A stretch of DNA of 27,941 nucleotides from Bacteroidales bacterium (GTDB lineage: Bacteria > Bacteroidota > Bacteroidia > Bacteroidales > B39-G9): positions 1-27,941 of the forward strand of contig JAGLDO010000008.1 of NCBI GenBank assembly GCA_023145555.1, written 5' to 3'. The position numbers and the translations under genes are program-made. Shown piece by piece: positions 1 through 7,017 of the stretch. The notes under the pieces are model-generated. The model did no database searches, was not told the DNA's origin, and saw only the letters and a list, made by a program, of their open reading frames with translations. Every line of letters begins with the position of its first letter. The stretch's first letter is position 1.

Positions 1-2104
1 TTCCTATATATGAATTTTCTTGATGTTCTTTTTCTCTTTCAGCTTTTAATTCTTCAATGTCATTTTTAATATCTAACTCACTATATTTTTGTTTTGAACT
101 TTCATGATAAAATTTCACATTAGTTTTGTTAAAATTTTCTTTTTGTGAAATTAAAGATGTGTAATCTTTAGAATAATTAACATTTCGAGGAAAATAGCCT
201 AAAGCCCAAATTATTATTGATGCAAAAAGTATAACATTTCCCATTTTTTTCAAATATTGAGCACCTTTATTCCACATATGCAAAAAAATGATTTTGCCGG
301 TTGGCATACGATAAGGAGGTAATTCCATAACAAATGGGGCTGTTTTTGATTTAAAAAAATATTTTTTAAAAATCTTTGCAACTACAACTGCTAAAAAGAT
401 ACCAAATAAATAAATACCCAAAAGCATTAAACCGGGATATTTTGGAAAAAAAGCACCTATTATCAAAATATAAACAGGTAATCGGGCACTACATGACATA
501 AATGGATTAATTAGCATAGTAAGTAATCGGTCATTTCTATTTTCAATTGTTCTTGTAGCCATAATTGCGGGCACATTACAACCAAAACCCATAACTAAAG
601 GGATAAACGACTTTCCGTGTAATCCAATTTTATGCATCAACTTATCCATAATAAATGCTGCTCGAGACATATATCCTGTATCTTCCATAAAAGAAATAAA
701 CAAAAACAGGATTAAAATATTTGGTAAGAAAACAATAATTCCTCCTACTCCAGCAATAACACCATCGACTATAAGATCTTTAAAAATTCCATTTGGTAAT
801 ATATTGCTTACACCTGAACTTATTAAATCAACTAATTGACTAATCCAATCCATTGGGTACTTTCCTAAGCCAAATGTTGTATAAAACATAAGTCCCATAA
901 AGAACAAAAATATTGGAAATCCAAACACTTTGTGAAGTACAATTGTGTCAATTACATCTGTTTTTTTTCTGCGTTTTTTTAAGCCTTCAACATAAGTTTC
1001 CTTCAAAGCTCCAGTAATAAAACCATATTTTGCATCAGTAATTATTGTTTCACTATCTTCAAGCAAACTGTTTTCAAGTCGTTTTATCTCATATCCTGTA
1101 ATCTCTTTTATCTCATTATAAATATCAAATTTCGAAAGAATAAAATTTGTACTTCGGTCTTTTTCTAATAATTTAATAGCTAAAAATCTTGTTGATGCTT
1201 TATCTCTTATTTGTTTAACTTCTCTAATTTTATCTCTAATAATTTTAATAGATTTTTCTACTTCTTTACCATAATTAATATGAATATGCCTAACTATTGG
1301 TTCTCTATCTTCATATACCTCAATTATTTCATCAAACAATTCTTTTATACCTCTTCCTTTTGAACTAACAGTCGGCACAATAGGAACTCCAATCATTTGG
1401 CCTAATGCTTTATAATCAAAATGAGCTCCTTTGTTTTTCAACTCATCATACATATTTAAAGCTATCACAACTTTAATATCCATATCAATAAGTTGAGTTG
1501 TTAAATAAAGATTGCGCTCAAGATTTGAGGCGTCAATAATATTAATTACAATATCGGGTTTTTCAGAAAAAATATATTTTCTCACATACAGCTCTTCGGG
1601 TGAATATGCTGTTAATGAATAAGTTCCCGGCAAATCTGCAATATCAAAATTATAGCCATTCTGTTTAAATTTTGCATTTTTTGCTTCAATAGTAACACCA
1701 CTATAATTTCCAACGTGTTCTTTAGCCCCCGAAGCATAATTAAAAAGTGTTGTTTTGCCCGAATTAGGATTACCTACTAAAGCAATATGAATATTTTTTC
1801 GTTTTTCTCTTGCCGATGTTTTTAAAATTTCTTCATCAATAACGCCTTCAAAATTATTTAGTTTAAGTCCCTTTGCTTCTTCTTTTGTTATTACTTCTAC
1901 ATTCTTTGCTTCACTCTTTCTCAAAGAAACATTATATCCCATAACATGGTACTCAACAGGGTCTTTCATAGGGGCGTTTTTTATTACCTTTACTTTCTGT
2001 CCTCTTATAAAACCCATTTCAATAATACGTTTCCTAAAAGCACCATATCCCATTACTTTCACTATTACGCCTTCTTCTCCTGTCTTTAATTCTGAAAGTC
2101 TCAT
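1..2104 (-). CDS. feoB: FeoA-FeoB fusion, ferrous iron transporter (3' end cut by window edge)
   Basis: GTP-regulated inner-membrane importer of Fe(II). The reading frame opens at the ATG at 2104-2102 and stays open to the left edge, giving 701 residues without the C-terminus. Residues 1-72 look like a FeoA SH3-like domain (begins MRLSELKTGEEG, with GFIRGQKVKV). The FeoB G domain follows: P-loop GNPNSGKTT 111-119, G3 DLPG 157-160, G4 NMYD 217-220. A helical GDI region of about 100 residues leads into the membrane part from about residue 388, which carries the conserved GCNVPA motif at 508-513. The FeoA fusion at the N-terminus is common in Bacteroidota. No separate feoA or feoC is seen upstream. 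I could not find a clear TAnnTTTG promoter box in the 204 bp upstream. Identity is secure; only the end is unseen. Confidence 0.96.
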   Translation of the reverse strand, partial: MRLSELKTGEEGVIVKVMGYGAFRKRIIEMGFIRGQKVKVIKNAPMKDPVEYHVMGYNVSLRKSEAKNVEVITKEEAKGLKLNNFEGVIDEEILKTSAREKRKNIHIALVGNPNSGKTTLFNYASGAKEHVGNYSGVTIEAKNAKFKQNGYNFDIADLPGTYSLTAYSPEELYVRKYIFSEKPDIVINIIDASNLERNLYLTTQLIDMDIKVVIALNMYDELKNKGAHFDYKALGQMIGVPIVPTVSSKGRGIKELFDEIIEVYEDREPIVRHIHINYGKEVEKSIKIIRDKIREVKQIRDKASTRFLAIKLLEKDRSTNFILSKFDIYNEIKEITGYEIKRLENSLLEDSETIITDAKYGFITGALKETYVEGLKKRRKKTDVIDTIVLHKVFGFPIFLFFMGLMFYTTFGLGKYPMDWISQLVDLISSGVSNILPNGIFKDLIVDGVIAGVGGIIVFLPNILILFLFISFMEDTGYMSRAAFIMDKLMHKIGLHGKSFIPLVMGFGCNVPAIMATRTIENRNDRLLTMLINPFMSCSARLPVYILIIGAFFPKYPGLMLLGIYLFGIFLAVVVAKIFKKYFFKSKTAPFVMELPPYRMPTGKIIFLHMWNKGAQYLKKMGNVILFASIIIWALGYFPRNVNYSKDYTSLISQKENFNKTNVKFYHESSKQKYSELDIKNDIEELKAEREKEHQENSYIG

Positions 2105-2308
2105 CTATAATTTCATGTTTAATTAGAATGGTTAAAAATAACGTTTTGTTTTTTACTATACAATACCATGATTAAGTTATTTTTCGTTATTTAAATAATT
2201 AATCTTAATAATAAAAACTGAAAATTTATCTTATTTATTAATTTTAATTTATACTGGCAAATTTTTTGTGTGTATATTTGCTTAGCTATTTATCTTAAAT
2301 AAAATAGT
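2105..2308. other. Divergent intergenic region feoB / unknown protein
   Basis: 204 bp of very A/T-rich DNA between two divergent genes. It holds a plausible -7 box for the plus-strand gene (2273-2280). I see no convincing Fur-box-like palindrome, no ncRNA and no small ORF that resembles a protein. Confidence 0.5.
2273..2280 (+). promoter_or_regulatory. Candidate Bacteroidota -7 promoter box
   Basis: TATATTTG followed by C fits the TAnnTTTG -7 consensus of the primary sigma factor in Bacteroidota. It lies 28 bp before the ATG at 2309. A good -33 TTTG is not present at the usual spacing, so the call rests on the -7 box and its position alone. Confidence 0.45.
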
Positions 2309-3058
2309 ATGAATTTGGAAGAAAATATTAATAATATAAATTTGTTTGATAAGCTAAATGAAATAACTAAAAATATTTCAGGCAAGTTGAACATTTTAAA
2401 TGAGCAAATAGATATAAATGTTCAAATTGAATACTTTGAATATTCAAAAAATATTAAAGAAAAAAATAAATCTTTAAATATCATTGATGTAAAAGATAAA
2501 CTTTTCAGCCAAGAAACTAAAATAGAAGAAAAAAAAGAAATAATTATAATTTTAGCTTCTGACGATAATGTTAAATCTTATAGAATTCTTGAAAAATATT
2601 CAAAAAATCCGGATAAAGAATTAAAAAATTGGTCAATATTAGCTTTACAAGAATCAAGAATGGTTCTTGAGGGGTCAATTCTAAATGAGAATCAAATATT
2701 TATCTCAACAGGCTTAGGTGGAAAAAATTCTAAATTGAGATATTTTACTGTTTTATTTGCACTTAACGATAATAATTTTACAGATACTCAAAAGAAAATT
2801 ATTTCTAAAGAACTTGAATTTTCATTAAAACACCATAATGCTGAGATTGAAAAAATCGAATTCTTTAAAAATTTTTCGAAAATTGTTTCTCTAATTCCTA
2901 TTCAAGAACCTATTAGAAATATTTTTAAAGATGCAATAAATAATTGCAACGAATTAGGAAGTTTTATTAATGAAGAATTCTTAATTACGAACACAAAAAT
3001 TCTCAATAATGATGAAATTTCTGATTTCTTAAAAAACAAAAAAAAACAAATTAAATAG
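2309..3058 (+). CDS. Conserved protein of unknown function
   Basis: 249 residues, soluble, with no signal peptide or membrane segment. I recognise it only as the kind of uncharacterised protein found in Bacteroidota genomes and cannot name a family or function. The N-terminal 75 residues are Asn/Lys/Glu-rich and probably variable. The middle looks conserved and structured: SYRILEKYSKNPDKELKNW (about 92-110), ALQESRMVLEGS (about 113-124) and a Gly-rich turn STGLGGKNSKLRYF (about 132-145). The C-terminal half is helical and highly charged, ending in a Lys-rich tail. No catalytic motif is apparent. It lies 12 bp upstream of the thiamine-binding protein gene and is very likely co-transcribed with it, so a link to that protein is possible but unproven. 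Confidence 0.8.
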   Translation: MNLEENINNINLFDKLNEITKNISGKLNILNEQIDINVQIEYFEYSKNIKEKNKSLNIIDVKDKLFSQETKIEEKKEIIIILASDDNVKSYRILEKYSKNPDKELKNWSILALQESRMVLEGSILNENQIFISTGLGGKNSKLRYFTVLFALNDNNFTDTQKKIISKELEFSLKHHNAEIEKIEFFKNFSKIVSLIPIQEPIRNIFKDAINNCNELGSFINEEFLITNTKILNNDEISDFLKNKKKQIK

Positions 3059-3070
3059 CCGCAAAATTTT

Positions 3071-3364
3071 ATGCCTAAAAAAGTAAATATTGCAGTACAA
3101 GTGTTGCCAAAGTCAACAAATAATGATACATACAAAATAGTTGACAAGGCAATTGAGGTAATTCAGAAATCAGGAATTAAATATAGAGTTTGCCCTTTCG
3201 AAACAGTTATGGAAGGCGATTATGATGAAATAATGGGAATTATAAAGCAAATACAAGAAGCTTGTTTTGAAGCCGGTTCCGAAGAAGTAATTACAAATAT
3301 TAAAATCCAAAACAGAAAAAAATCCGATGTAACTATTGAAGGTAAAATGAACAAATATGACTAA
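3071..3364 (+). CDS. MTH1187-family thiamine-binding protein
   Basis: 97 residues, the normal size for the small ferredoxin-like-fold family MTH1187/YkoF (formerly DUF77), whose studied members bind thiamine or related pyrimidines. Typical features are the N-terminal strand VNIAVQVLP, the segment YRVCPFETVMEGDYDEIM (about 38-55) and a following helix with EACFEAGSEEVITNIKIQ. The family is cytoplasmic and forms tetramers. It may buffer or sense thiamine, but its exact role is not settled. The gene is the second of a two-gene plus-strand unit and is followed by a strong terminator at 3460-3496. I see no TPP riboswitch in the short region upstream of the pair. Family assignment is strong; the ligand is inferred. 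Confidence 0.87.
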   Translation: MPKKVNIAVQVLPKSTNNDTYKIVDKAIEVIQKSGIKYRVCPFETVMEGDYDEIMGIIKQIQEACFEAGSEEVITNIKIQNRKKSDVTIEGKMNKYD

Positions 3365-3459
3365 TAGGCGATTATTGTATAATTTGTTTTTTGTAAAATA
3401 ACGCCCTTACTATTTAATTCTAATTACTCATTCAATTTTTTTTAATTTATAAGAATATA

Positions 3460-3496
3460 AAAAAAGGGAACAAGTTATAAACTTATTCCCTTTTTT
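3460..3496. terminator. Bidirectional intrinsic terminator
   Basis: Stem of six A-T pairs (A at 3460-3465, T at 3491-3496), GGGAA/TTCCC, one C/A mismatch, then AAGTT/AACTT around a 3-nt loop at 3477-3479. The A run and T run give a U tract on both strands, so it can end both the plus-strand thiamine-binding unit and the minus-strand ribosomal operon after rplQ. Confidence 0.85.
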
Positions 3497-3516
3497 AAAA
3501 TTACGAATATATTTTA

Positions 3517-4152
3517 TTATTCAGATTTTTTGTCTTCTTCTGGTTTTTTTTCTTCTTTTTTAGCAGAATCTTTAGCTTCTTCCGATTTTAATTCTTCTTT
3601 AGGTTCGTCAACTTTAGTCTCTTCTGCTTTTTCTTCTGTTTTAGCTTCAGTAGCTTCAACTTTAGTTTCTGCTTTTTCTTCTACTTTAGCTTCAGTAGTT
3701 TCAACTTTAGTTTCTACAGTTTCAGTAGTTGCTTTTTTAGTTCTACGTCTTCTAGTTGATTTAGCTTTTGATTTAGAATCTTCTAACATATTTTCGTTAT
3801 AATCAACTAATTCAATAATGCACATATCTGCGTTATCACCAAGACGTTTCCCTAATTTTAAAATACGAGTATAACCACCTGGTCTTTCTCCTACTTTAGT
3901 TGCAACATCTCTAAACAATTCAGAAACACTATGTTTATTTTGTAAATAACTAAACACTATTCTACGAGAATGTGTAGTATCGTTTTTAGATTTAGTTATT
4001 AATGGTTCAACATACATTCTTAAAGCTTTAGCTTTAGCAACTGTTGTAGTAATACTTTTATTAAAAATTAAAGAAGAAGCCATATTTGCTAACATAGCAT
4101 TTCTATGTGCTGCTTTTCTTCCTAAATGGTTAAAATTCTTTCTGTGTCTCAT
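3517..4152 (-). CDS. rplQ: 50S ribosomal protein L17 with long Lys/Glu-rich C-terminal tail
   Basis: Large-subunit protein near the peptide exit tunnel region and last gene of the operon. Residues 1 to about 120 are a standard L17 core (begins MRHRKNFNHLGR, with KALRMYVEPLIT, and GERPGGYTRILKLGKRLGDNA before a short hydrophobic segment). The protein is 211 residues, against 127 in E. coli. After a basic stretch (KSTRRRRTKK) it continues for about 75 residues of almost only Lys, Glu, Ala, Thr and Val, built partly from a 15-residue duplicated unit at about residues 146-176. C-terminal extensions of L17 are common in Bacteroidota, but this one is long and low in complexity. It lies 6 bp after rpoA and is followed by the terminator at 3460-3496. 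Confidence 0.97.
   Translation of the reverse strand: MRHRKNFNHLGRKAAHRNAMLANMASSLIFNKSITTTVAKAKALRMYVEPLITKSKNDTTHSRRIVFSYLQNKHSVSELFRDVATKVGERPGGYTRILKLGKRLGDNADMCIIELVDYNENMLEDSKSKAKSTRRRRTKKATTETVETKVETTEAKVEEKAETKVEATEAKTEEKAEETKVDEPKEELKSEEAKDSAKKEEKKPEEDKKSE
3626..3715. repeat. Two tandem 45-bp copies within rplQ
   Basis: Copies 3626-3670 and 3671-3715 differ at three positions by my alignment. Each encodes 15 residues of the Lys/Glu-rich L17 tail (KVETTEAKVEEKAET and KVEATEAKTEEKAEE). The unit is a multiple of three, so copy-number change keeps the frame. Weaker, diverged copies may flank it. Confidence 0.85.
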
Positions 4153-4158
4153 CTCTTA

Positions 4159-5151
4159 TTATTCCTTATCTAATTTATATTTAGAGATATTCATTCCAAA
4201 ACTTAAATTTAATGACTCTAAAAGATCTTCCAATTCTGTTAATGATTTCTTACCAAAATTTCTAAATTTCAATAAATCTGATTTATTAAAAGTACAAAGT
4301 TCGCCTAGTGTGTCAATATCTGCTGCTTTAAGACAATTCAAAGCTCTTACAGATAAATCTAAATCAACTAATTTTGTTTTTAATAATTGTCTCATATGAA
4401 GAACTTCTTCATCAAACTCTTCATTAATTAATTTTTCTTCAGAATCAAGAGTAATTTTTTCGTCAGAAAATAACATAAAGTGGTGAATTAATATCTTTGC
4501 AGCTTCTTTTAAAGCTTCTTTTGGCAAAATTGAACCATCAGTTACAATTTCAAAAATTAATTTCTCATAATCGGTCTTTTGCTCAACACGATAATTTTCG
4601 ACTGAATATTTTACATTCTTAATAGGTGTGTATATTGAATCAATTGGAATAACTCCTATTTCAGCATCTAACTGTTTATTTTCTTCAGCAGGGACATATC
4701 CTCTACCTTTGTTAATAAATAAATCCATTTGAAGTTTAACATCTGTCTCCATTTTACAGATAACCAAATCTTTGTTAATTACTTCAAAACCGTTTAAAAA
4801 TTTATTGATGTCGCCAGCTTTAAAAGTATCCTGATCTGTAATAGTAATCGATACTTTTTCACTTTCAAAATCTTCAATTTGTTTTTTTAAACGTATTTGT
4901 TTCAAATTAAGGATTATTTCAGTAACATCTTCCAATACACCATTAACAGTAGAAAACTCATGGTTTATGCCATCTACTTTGATAGCTGAAATTGCATATC
5001 CTTCTAAAGAAGAAAGAAGAATTCTTCTTAAAGCATTTCCAATTGTTATGCCATAACCGGGTTCTAATGGTCGAAATTCAAATCTTCCAACAAATTCATC
5101 AGATTCGATCATTATTACTTTTTCAGGTTTTTGAAAAGCTAATATTGCCAT
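4159..5151 (-). CDS. rpoA: DNA-directed RNA polymerase subunit alpha
   Basis: The alpha dimer is the assembly platform for RNA polymerase. 330 residues, normal length. The N-terminal domain shows the dimerisation signature EFRPLEPGYGITIGNALRR (about residues 26-44) and LSSLEGYAISAIKVDG. The C-terminal domain from about residue 250 shows the helix-hairpin-helix set LDLSVRALNCLKAADI and LLKFRNFGKKSLTELEDLL, which binds upstream promoter DNA and regulators. The Arg in SVRALN corresponds to the DNA-contacting Arg of the alpha CTD. It lies between rpsD (19 bp) and rplQ (6 bp), the usual alpha-operon place. No oddity seen. Confidence 0.99.
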   Translation of the reverse strand: MAILAFQKPEKVIMIESDEFVGRFEFRPLEPGYGITIGNALRRILLSSLEGYAISAIKVDGINHEFSTVNGVLEDVTEIILNLKQIRLKKQIEDFESEKVSITITDQDTFKAGDINKFLNGFEVINKDLVICKMETDVKLQMDLFINKGRGYVPAEENKQLDAEIGVIPIDSIYTPIKNVKYSVENYRVEQKTDYEKLIFEIVTDGSILPKEALKEAAKILIHHFMLFSDEKITLDSEEKLINEEFDEEVLHMRQLLKTKLVDLDLSVRALNCLKAADIDTLGELCTFNKSDLLKFRNFGKKSLTELEDLLESLNLSFGMNISKYKLDKE

Positions 5152-5170
5152 AAAATTATCTAATTTAGTA

Positions 5171-5779
5171 TTATTTAGAATACAATTCTACAATTAATTG
5201 TTCTTTTATATTTTCAGGTATTTCTGATCTTTCAGGTATATTAATAACTTTAGCAGACAATACATTTCCATCCCATTCTAACCAAGGATATTTATTGTAT
5301 CTGGCAGAAGCTAAAGAATCTGAAATTACTTCTAATGATTTTGATTTTTCACGTACTCCAATAACTTCTCCTACTTTTACTTTATAAGACGGAATATTAA
5401 CAACATTACCATTAACAGTAATATGCTTATGTGACACGAATTGTCTTGCAGCACTTCTGGTTGGTGCTATTCCAATACGGAATACTAAATTATCTAAACG
5501 CATTTCAAGAAATTGCAACAATACTTCACCAGTAACACCCTTACTTCTTGACGCTTTTTTAAACAAATTTGAGAATTGTTTTTCTAAAACACCATAAGTG
5601 TATTTTGCTTTTTGTTTTTCTAGTAATTGTAAGCCGTATTCTGATATTTTCTTTCTGCGTTTATTATTTCCATGTTGTCCAGGAAGATAATTTTTCTTTT
5701 CAAATGATTTATCATGTCCAAAAATTGGCTCTCCTAACTTTCTGGAAATTTTTGTTTTTGGTCCTCTATACCTTGCCAT
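5171..5779 (-). CDS. rpsD: 30S ribosomal protein S4
   Basis: Primary 16S rRNA binder that starts small-subunit assembly, helps control decoding accuracy, and in some bacteria represses its own alpha operon. 202 residues, normal. The N-terminal part begins MARYRGPKTKISRKLGEPIF. The S4 RNA-binding domain is visible at RLDNLVFRIGIAPTRSAARQ and FVSHKHITVNGNVVNIPSYKV. The protein has no cysteine at all, so it is the zinc-free form. There are 35 bp between it and rpsK, a wider gap than most in this operon, but I see no clear leader structure there. Confidence 0.99.
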   Translation of the reverse strand: MARYRGPKTKISRKLGEPIFGHDKSFEKKNYLPGQHGNNKRRKKISEYGLQLLEKQKAKYTYGVLEKQFSNLFKKASRSKGVTGEVLLQFLEMRLDNLVFRIGIAPTRSAARQFVSHKHITVNGNVVNIPSYKVKVGEVIGVREKSKSLEVISDSLASARYNKYPWLEWDGNVLSAKVINIPERSEIPENIKEQLIVELYSK

Positions 5780-5814
5780 CTTCTATAATAAAATTTAATT
5801 ACATTAATTCTAAT

Positions 5815-6204
5815 TTATACTCTTCTTCTTTTTGGAGGTCTGCAACCATTGTGTGGTAAAGGAGTAACATCAATAATTTCTGTTACTGTAATTCCTGCAT
5901 TATTAATAGTTCTAATTGCAGATTCTCTTCCTGTCCCAGGTCCTTTAACATACACTTTTACTTTTCGTAATCCTAAATCATAAGCTACTTTTACGCAATC
6001 TGTTGCTGCAATTTGAGCTGCATAAGGAGTGTTCTTTTTTGACCCTCTAAAACCCATTTTCCCAGCTGAAGATGCTGAAATAACTTGACCATCACTATTA
6101 GTAAGAGATATTATAATATTATTAAAAGAAGCATGGATATGGGCTTGACCAACAGCTTCAACTTTTACTTTTCTTTTCTTTACTGTTCTCGACTTTTGTG
6201 CCAT
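5815..6204 (-). CDS. rpsK: 30S ribosomal protein S11
   Basis: Platform protein of the small subunit near the E site, lining the mRNA path at the Shine-Dalgarno helix. 129 residues, as expected. The conserved segments QAHIHASFNNIIISLTNSDG, SAGKMGFRGSKKNTPYAAQ and the basic C-terminus TPLPHNGCRPPKRRRV are all present. The gene lies 12 bp downstream of rpsM. In Bacteroidota the anti-Shine-Dalgarno region of 16S rRNA is reported to be held by proteins of this platform, which fits the general lack of SD motifs here. Confidence 0.99.
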   Translation of the reverse strand: MAQKSRTVKKRKVKVEAVGQAHIHASFNNIIISLTNSDGQVISASSAGKMGFRGSKKNTPYAAQIAATDCVKVAYDLGLRKVKVYVKGPGTGRESAIRTINNAGITVTEIIDVTPLPHNGCRPPKRRRV

Positions 6205-6216
6205 AATTGTTAATTA

Positions 6217-6594
6217 TTATTTGGTTGCTTTCTTTTTATTTGCTATGGTTTTTTTCTTACCTTTTCTTGTTCTAGCATTATTTCTTGTATGTTGTCCTCG
6301 TACAGGTAAACCAATACGATGTCTAATACCTCTATAACAACCGATATCCATTAAACGTTTAATATTTAACTGAACCTCAGAACGTAATTCTCCTTCGAGT
6401 TTAAATTCTTCATTAAGTACTCGTCTGATATTAGCGATGTTCTCATCAGACCAATCCTTAACTTTGATATTTCTATCTACATCGGCTTTTTCGAGTACTG
6501 TAATAGCTCTGCTACGACCGATACCGTATATATAGGTTAAACCTATTTCTCCTCTTTTATTTTTTGGTAAATCAACACCAACTATTCTTGCCAT
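6217..6594 (-). CDS. rpsM: 30S ribosomal protein S13
   Basis: Head protein of the small subunit that contacts the P-site tRNA and forms the bridge to the large subunit. 125 residues. It begins MARIVGVDLPKNKRGEIGL and has the helix-two-turn-helix YIYGIGRSRAITVLEKA. The C-terminal tail contains RHRIGLPVRGQHTRNNARTR followed by a Lys-rich end that reaches toward tRNA. It is the first gene of the classical alpha group. A candidate internal promoter box (6618-6625) lies in the 37-bp gap between rpmJ and this gene. Confidence 0.99.
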   Translation of the reverse strand: MARIVGVDLPKNKRGEIGLTYIYGIGRSRAITVLEKADVDRNIKVKDWSDENIANIRRVLNEEFKLEGELRSEVQLNIKRLMDIGCYRGIRHRIGLPVRGQHTRNNARTRKGKKKTIANKKKATK

Positions 6595-6617
6595 AAACTA
6601 ATTAAAATTAAAGTTTG

Positions 6618-6625
6618 CAAAGTTA
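6618..6625 (-). promoter_or_regulatory. Candidate internal -7 box for the alpha group
   Basis: Read on the minus strand this is TAACTTTG followed by CAAAC, which matches TAnnTTTG. It sits 23 bp before the rpsM start. The TTTGCAAAC segment is shared exactly with the candidate rpsL promoter at 20628-20635. No TTTG is seen at -33, so the call is tentative. Confidence 0.38.
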
Positions 6626-6631
6626 TAAAAA

Positions 6632-6748
6632 TTATCCTTGTCTTTGTTTAAATTTAGGATTTTTTTTATTAATAACATATAAACGCCCATTTCTGCGTAC
6701 TAATTTACAATCTGCGGAACGTTTTTTTACAGAAGCTCTTACTTTCAT
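6632..6748 (-). CDS. rpmJ: 50S ribosomal protein L36, zinc-free form
   Basis: Smallest large-subunit protein, 38 residues. It starts at the ATG at 6748-6746 and ends at the TAA at 6634-6632. The sequence runs MKVRASVKKRSADCK... and ends NPKFKQRQG, unmistakably L36. Zinc-binding L36 has Cys11, Cys14, Cys27 and His33. Here the equivalents are Ser11, Cys14, Asn27 and Phe33, so the zinc site is gone. It follows infA by 16 bp and precedes rpsM by 37 bp, its usual place. Confidence 0.97.
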   Translation of the reverse strand: MKVRASVKKRSADCKLVRRNGRLYVINKKNPKFKQRQG

Positions 6749-6764
6749 CTTTCTATAATTTTAT

Positions 6765-6986
6765 TTATTTTTTATATCTAAATGTGATACGTCCTTTTGT
6801 TAAATCATATGGCGACATTTCAACTTTCACTCTATCTCCCGGTAAAATTTTTATATAATGCATCCTCATTTTACCTGAAATATGTGCAATAATAACATGA
6901 CCATTTTCTAATTCTACTCTAAACATTGCATTTGACAATGCTTCGATAATAGTTCCATCTTGTTCTATTGATGGTTGTTTTGCCAT
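6765..6986 (-). CDS. infA: Translation initiation factor IF-1
   Basis: Binds the A site of the 30S subunit and assists IF-2 and IF-3 during initiation. 73 residues, a single OB fold of the usual size. The hallmarks are MAKQPSIEQDGTIIEALSNA, MFRVELENGHVIIAHISGKMR and ILPGDRVKVEMSPYDLTKGR with terminal ITFRYKK. It lies 31 bp after secY and 16 bp before rpmJ. In Bacteroides-type clusters map often sits between secY and infA; here it is missing. Confidence 0.99.
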   Translation of the reverse strand: MAKQPSIEQDGTIIEALSNAMFRVELENGHVIIAHISGKMRMHYIKILPGDRVKVEMSPYDLTKGRITFRYKK

Positions 6987-7017
6987 ATTTTCTATAATTT
7001 AATAATCATTTATTCTT

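Noticed and set aside
2902..3147. 81-residue minus-strand ORF across the junction of the two plus-strand genes
   Set aside because: Covers the end of one real gene and the start of the next on the opposite strand; no recognisable features.
3367..3405. Hairpin GGCG-A-TTATT / AATAA-CGCC just after the thiamine-binding gene
   Set aside because: Bulged, with a 20-nt loop and no T tract; the better terminator is at 3460-3496.
3530..3802. 90-residue plus-strand ORF, Ser/Val/Leu-rich
   Set aside because: Antisense shadow of the repetitive Lys/Glu tail of rplQ; low-complexity composition follows directly from the codons on the other strand.
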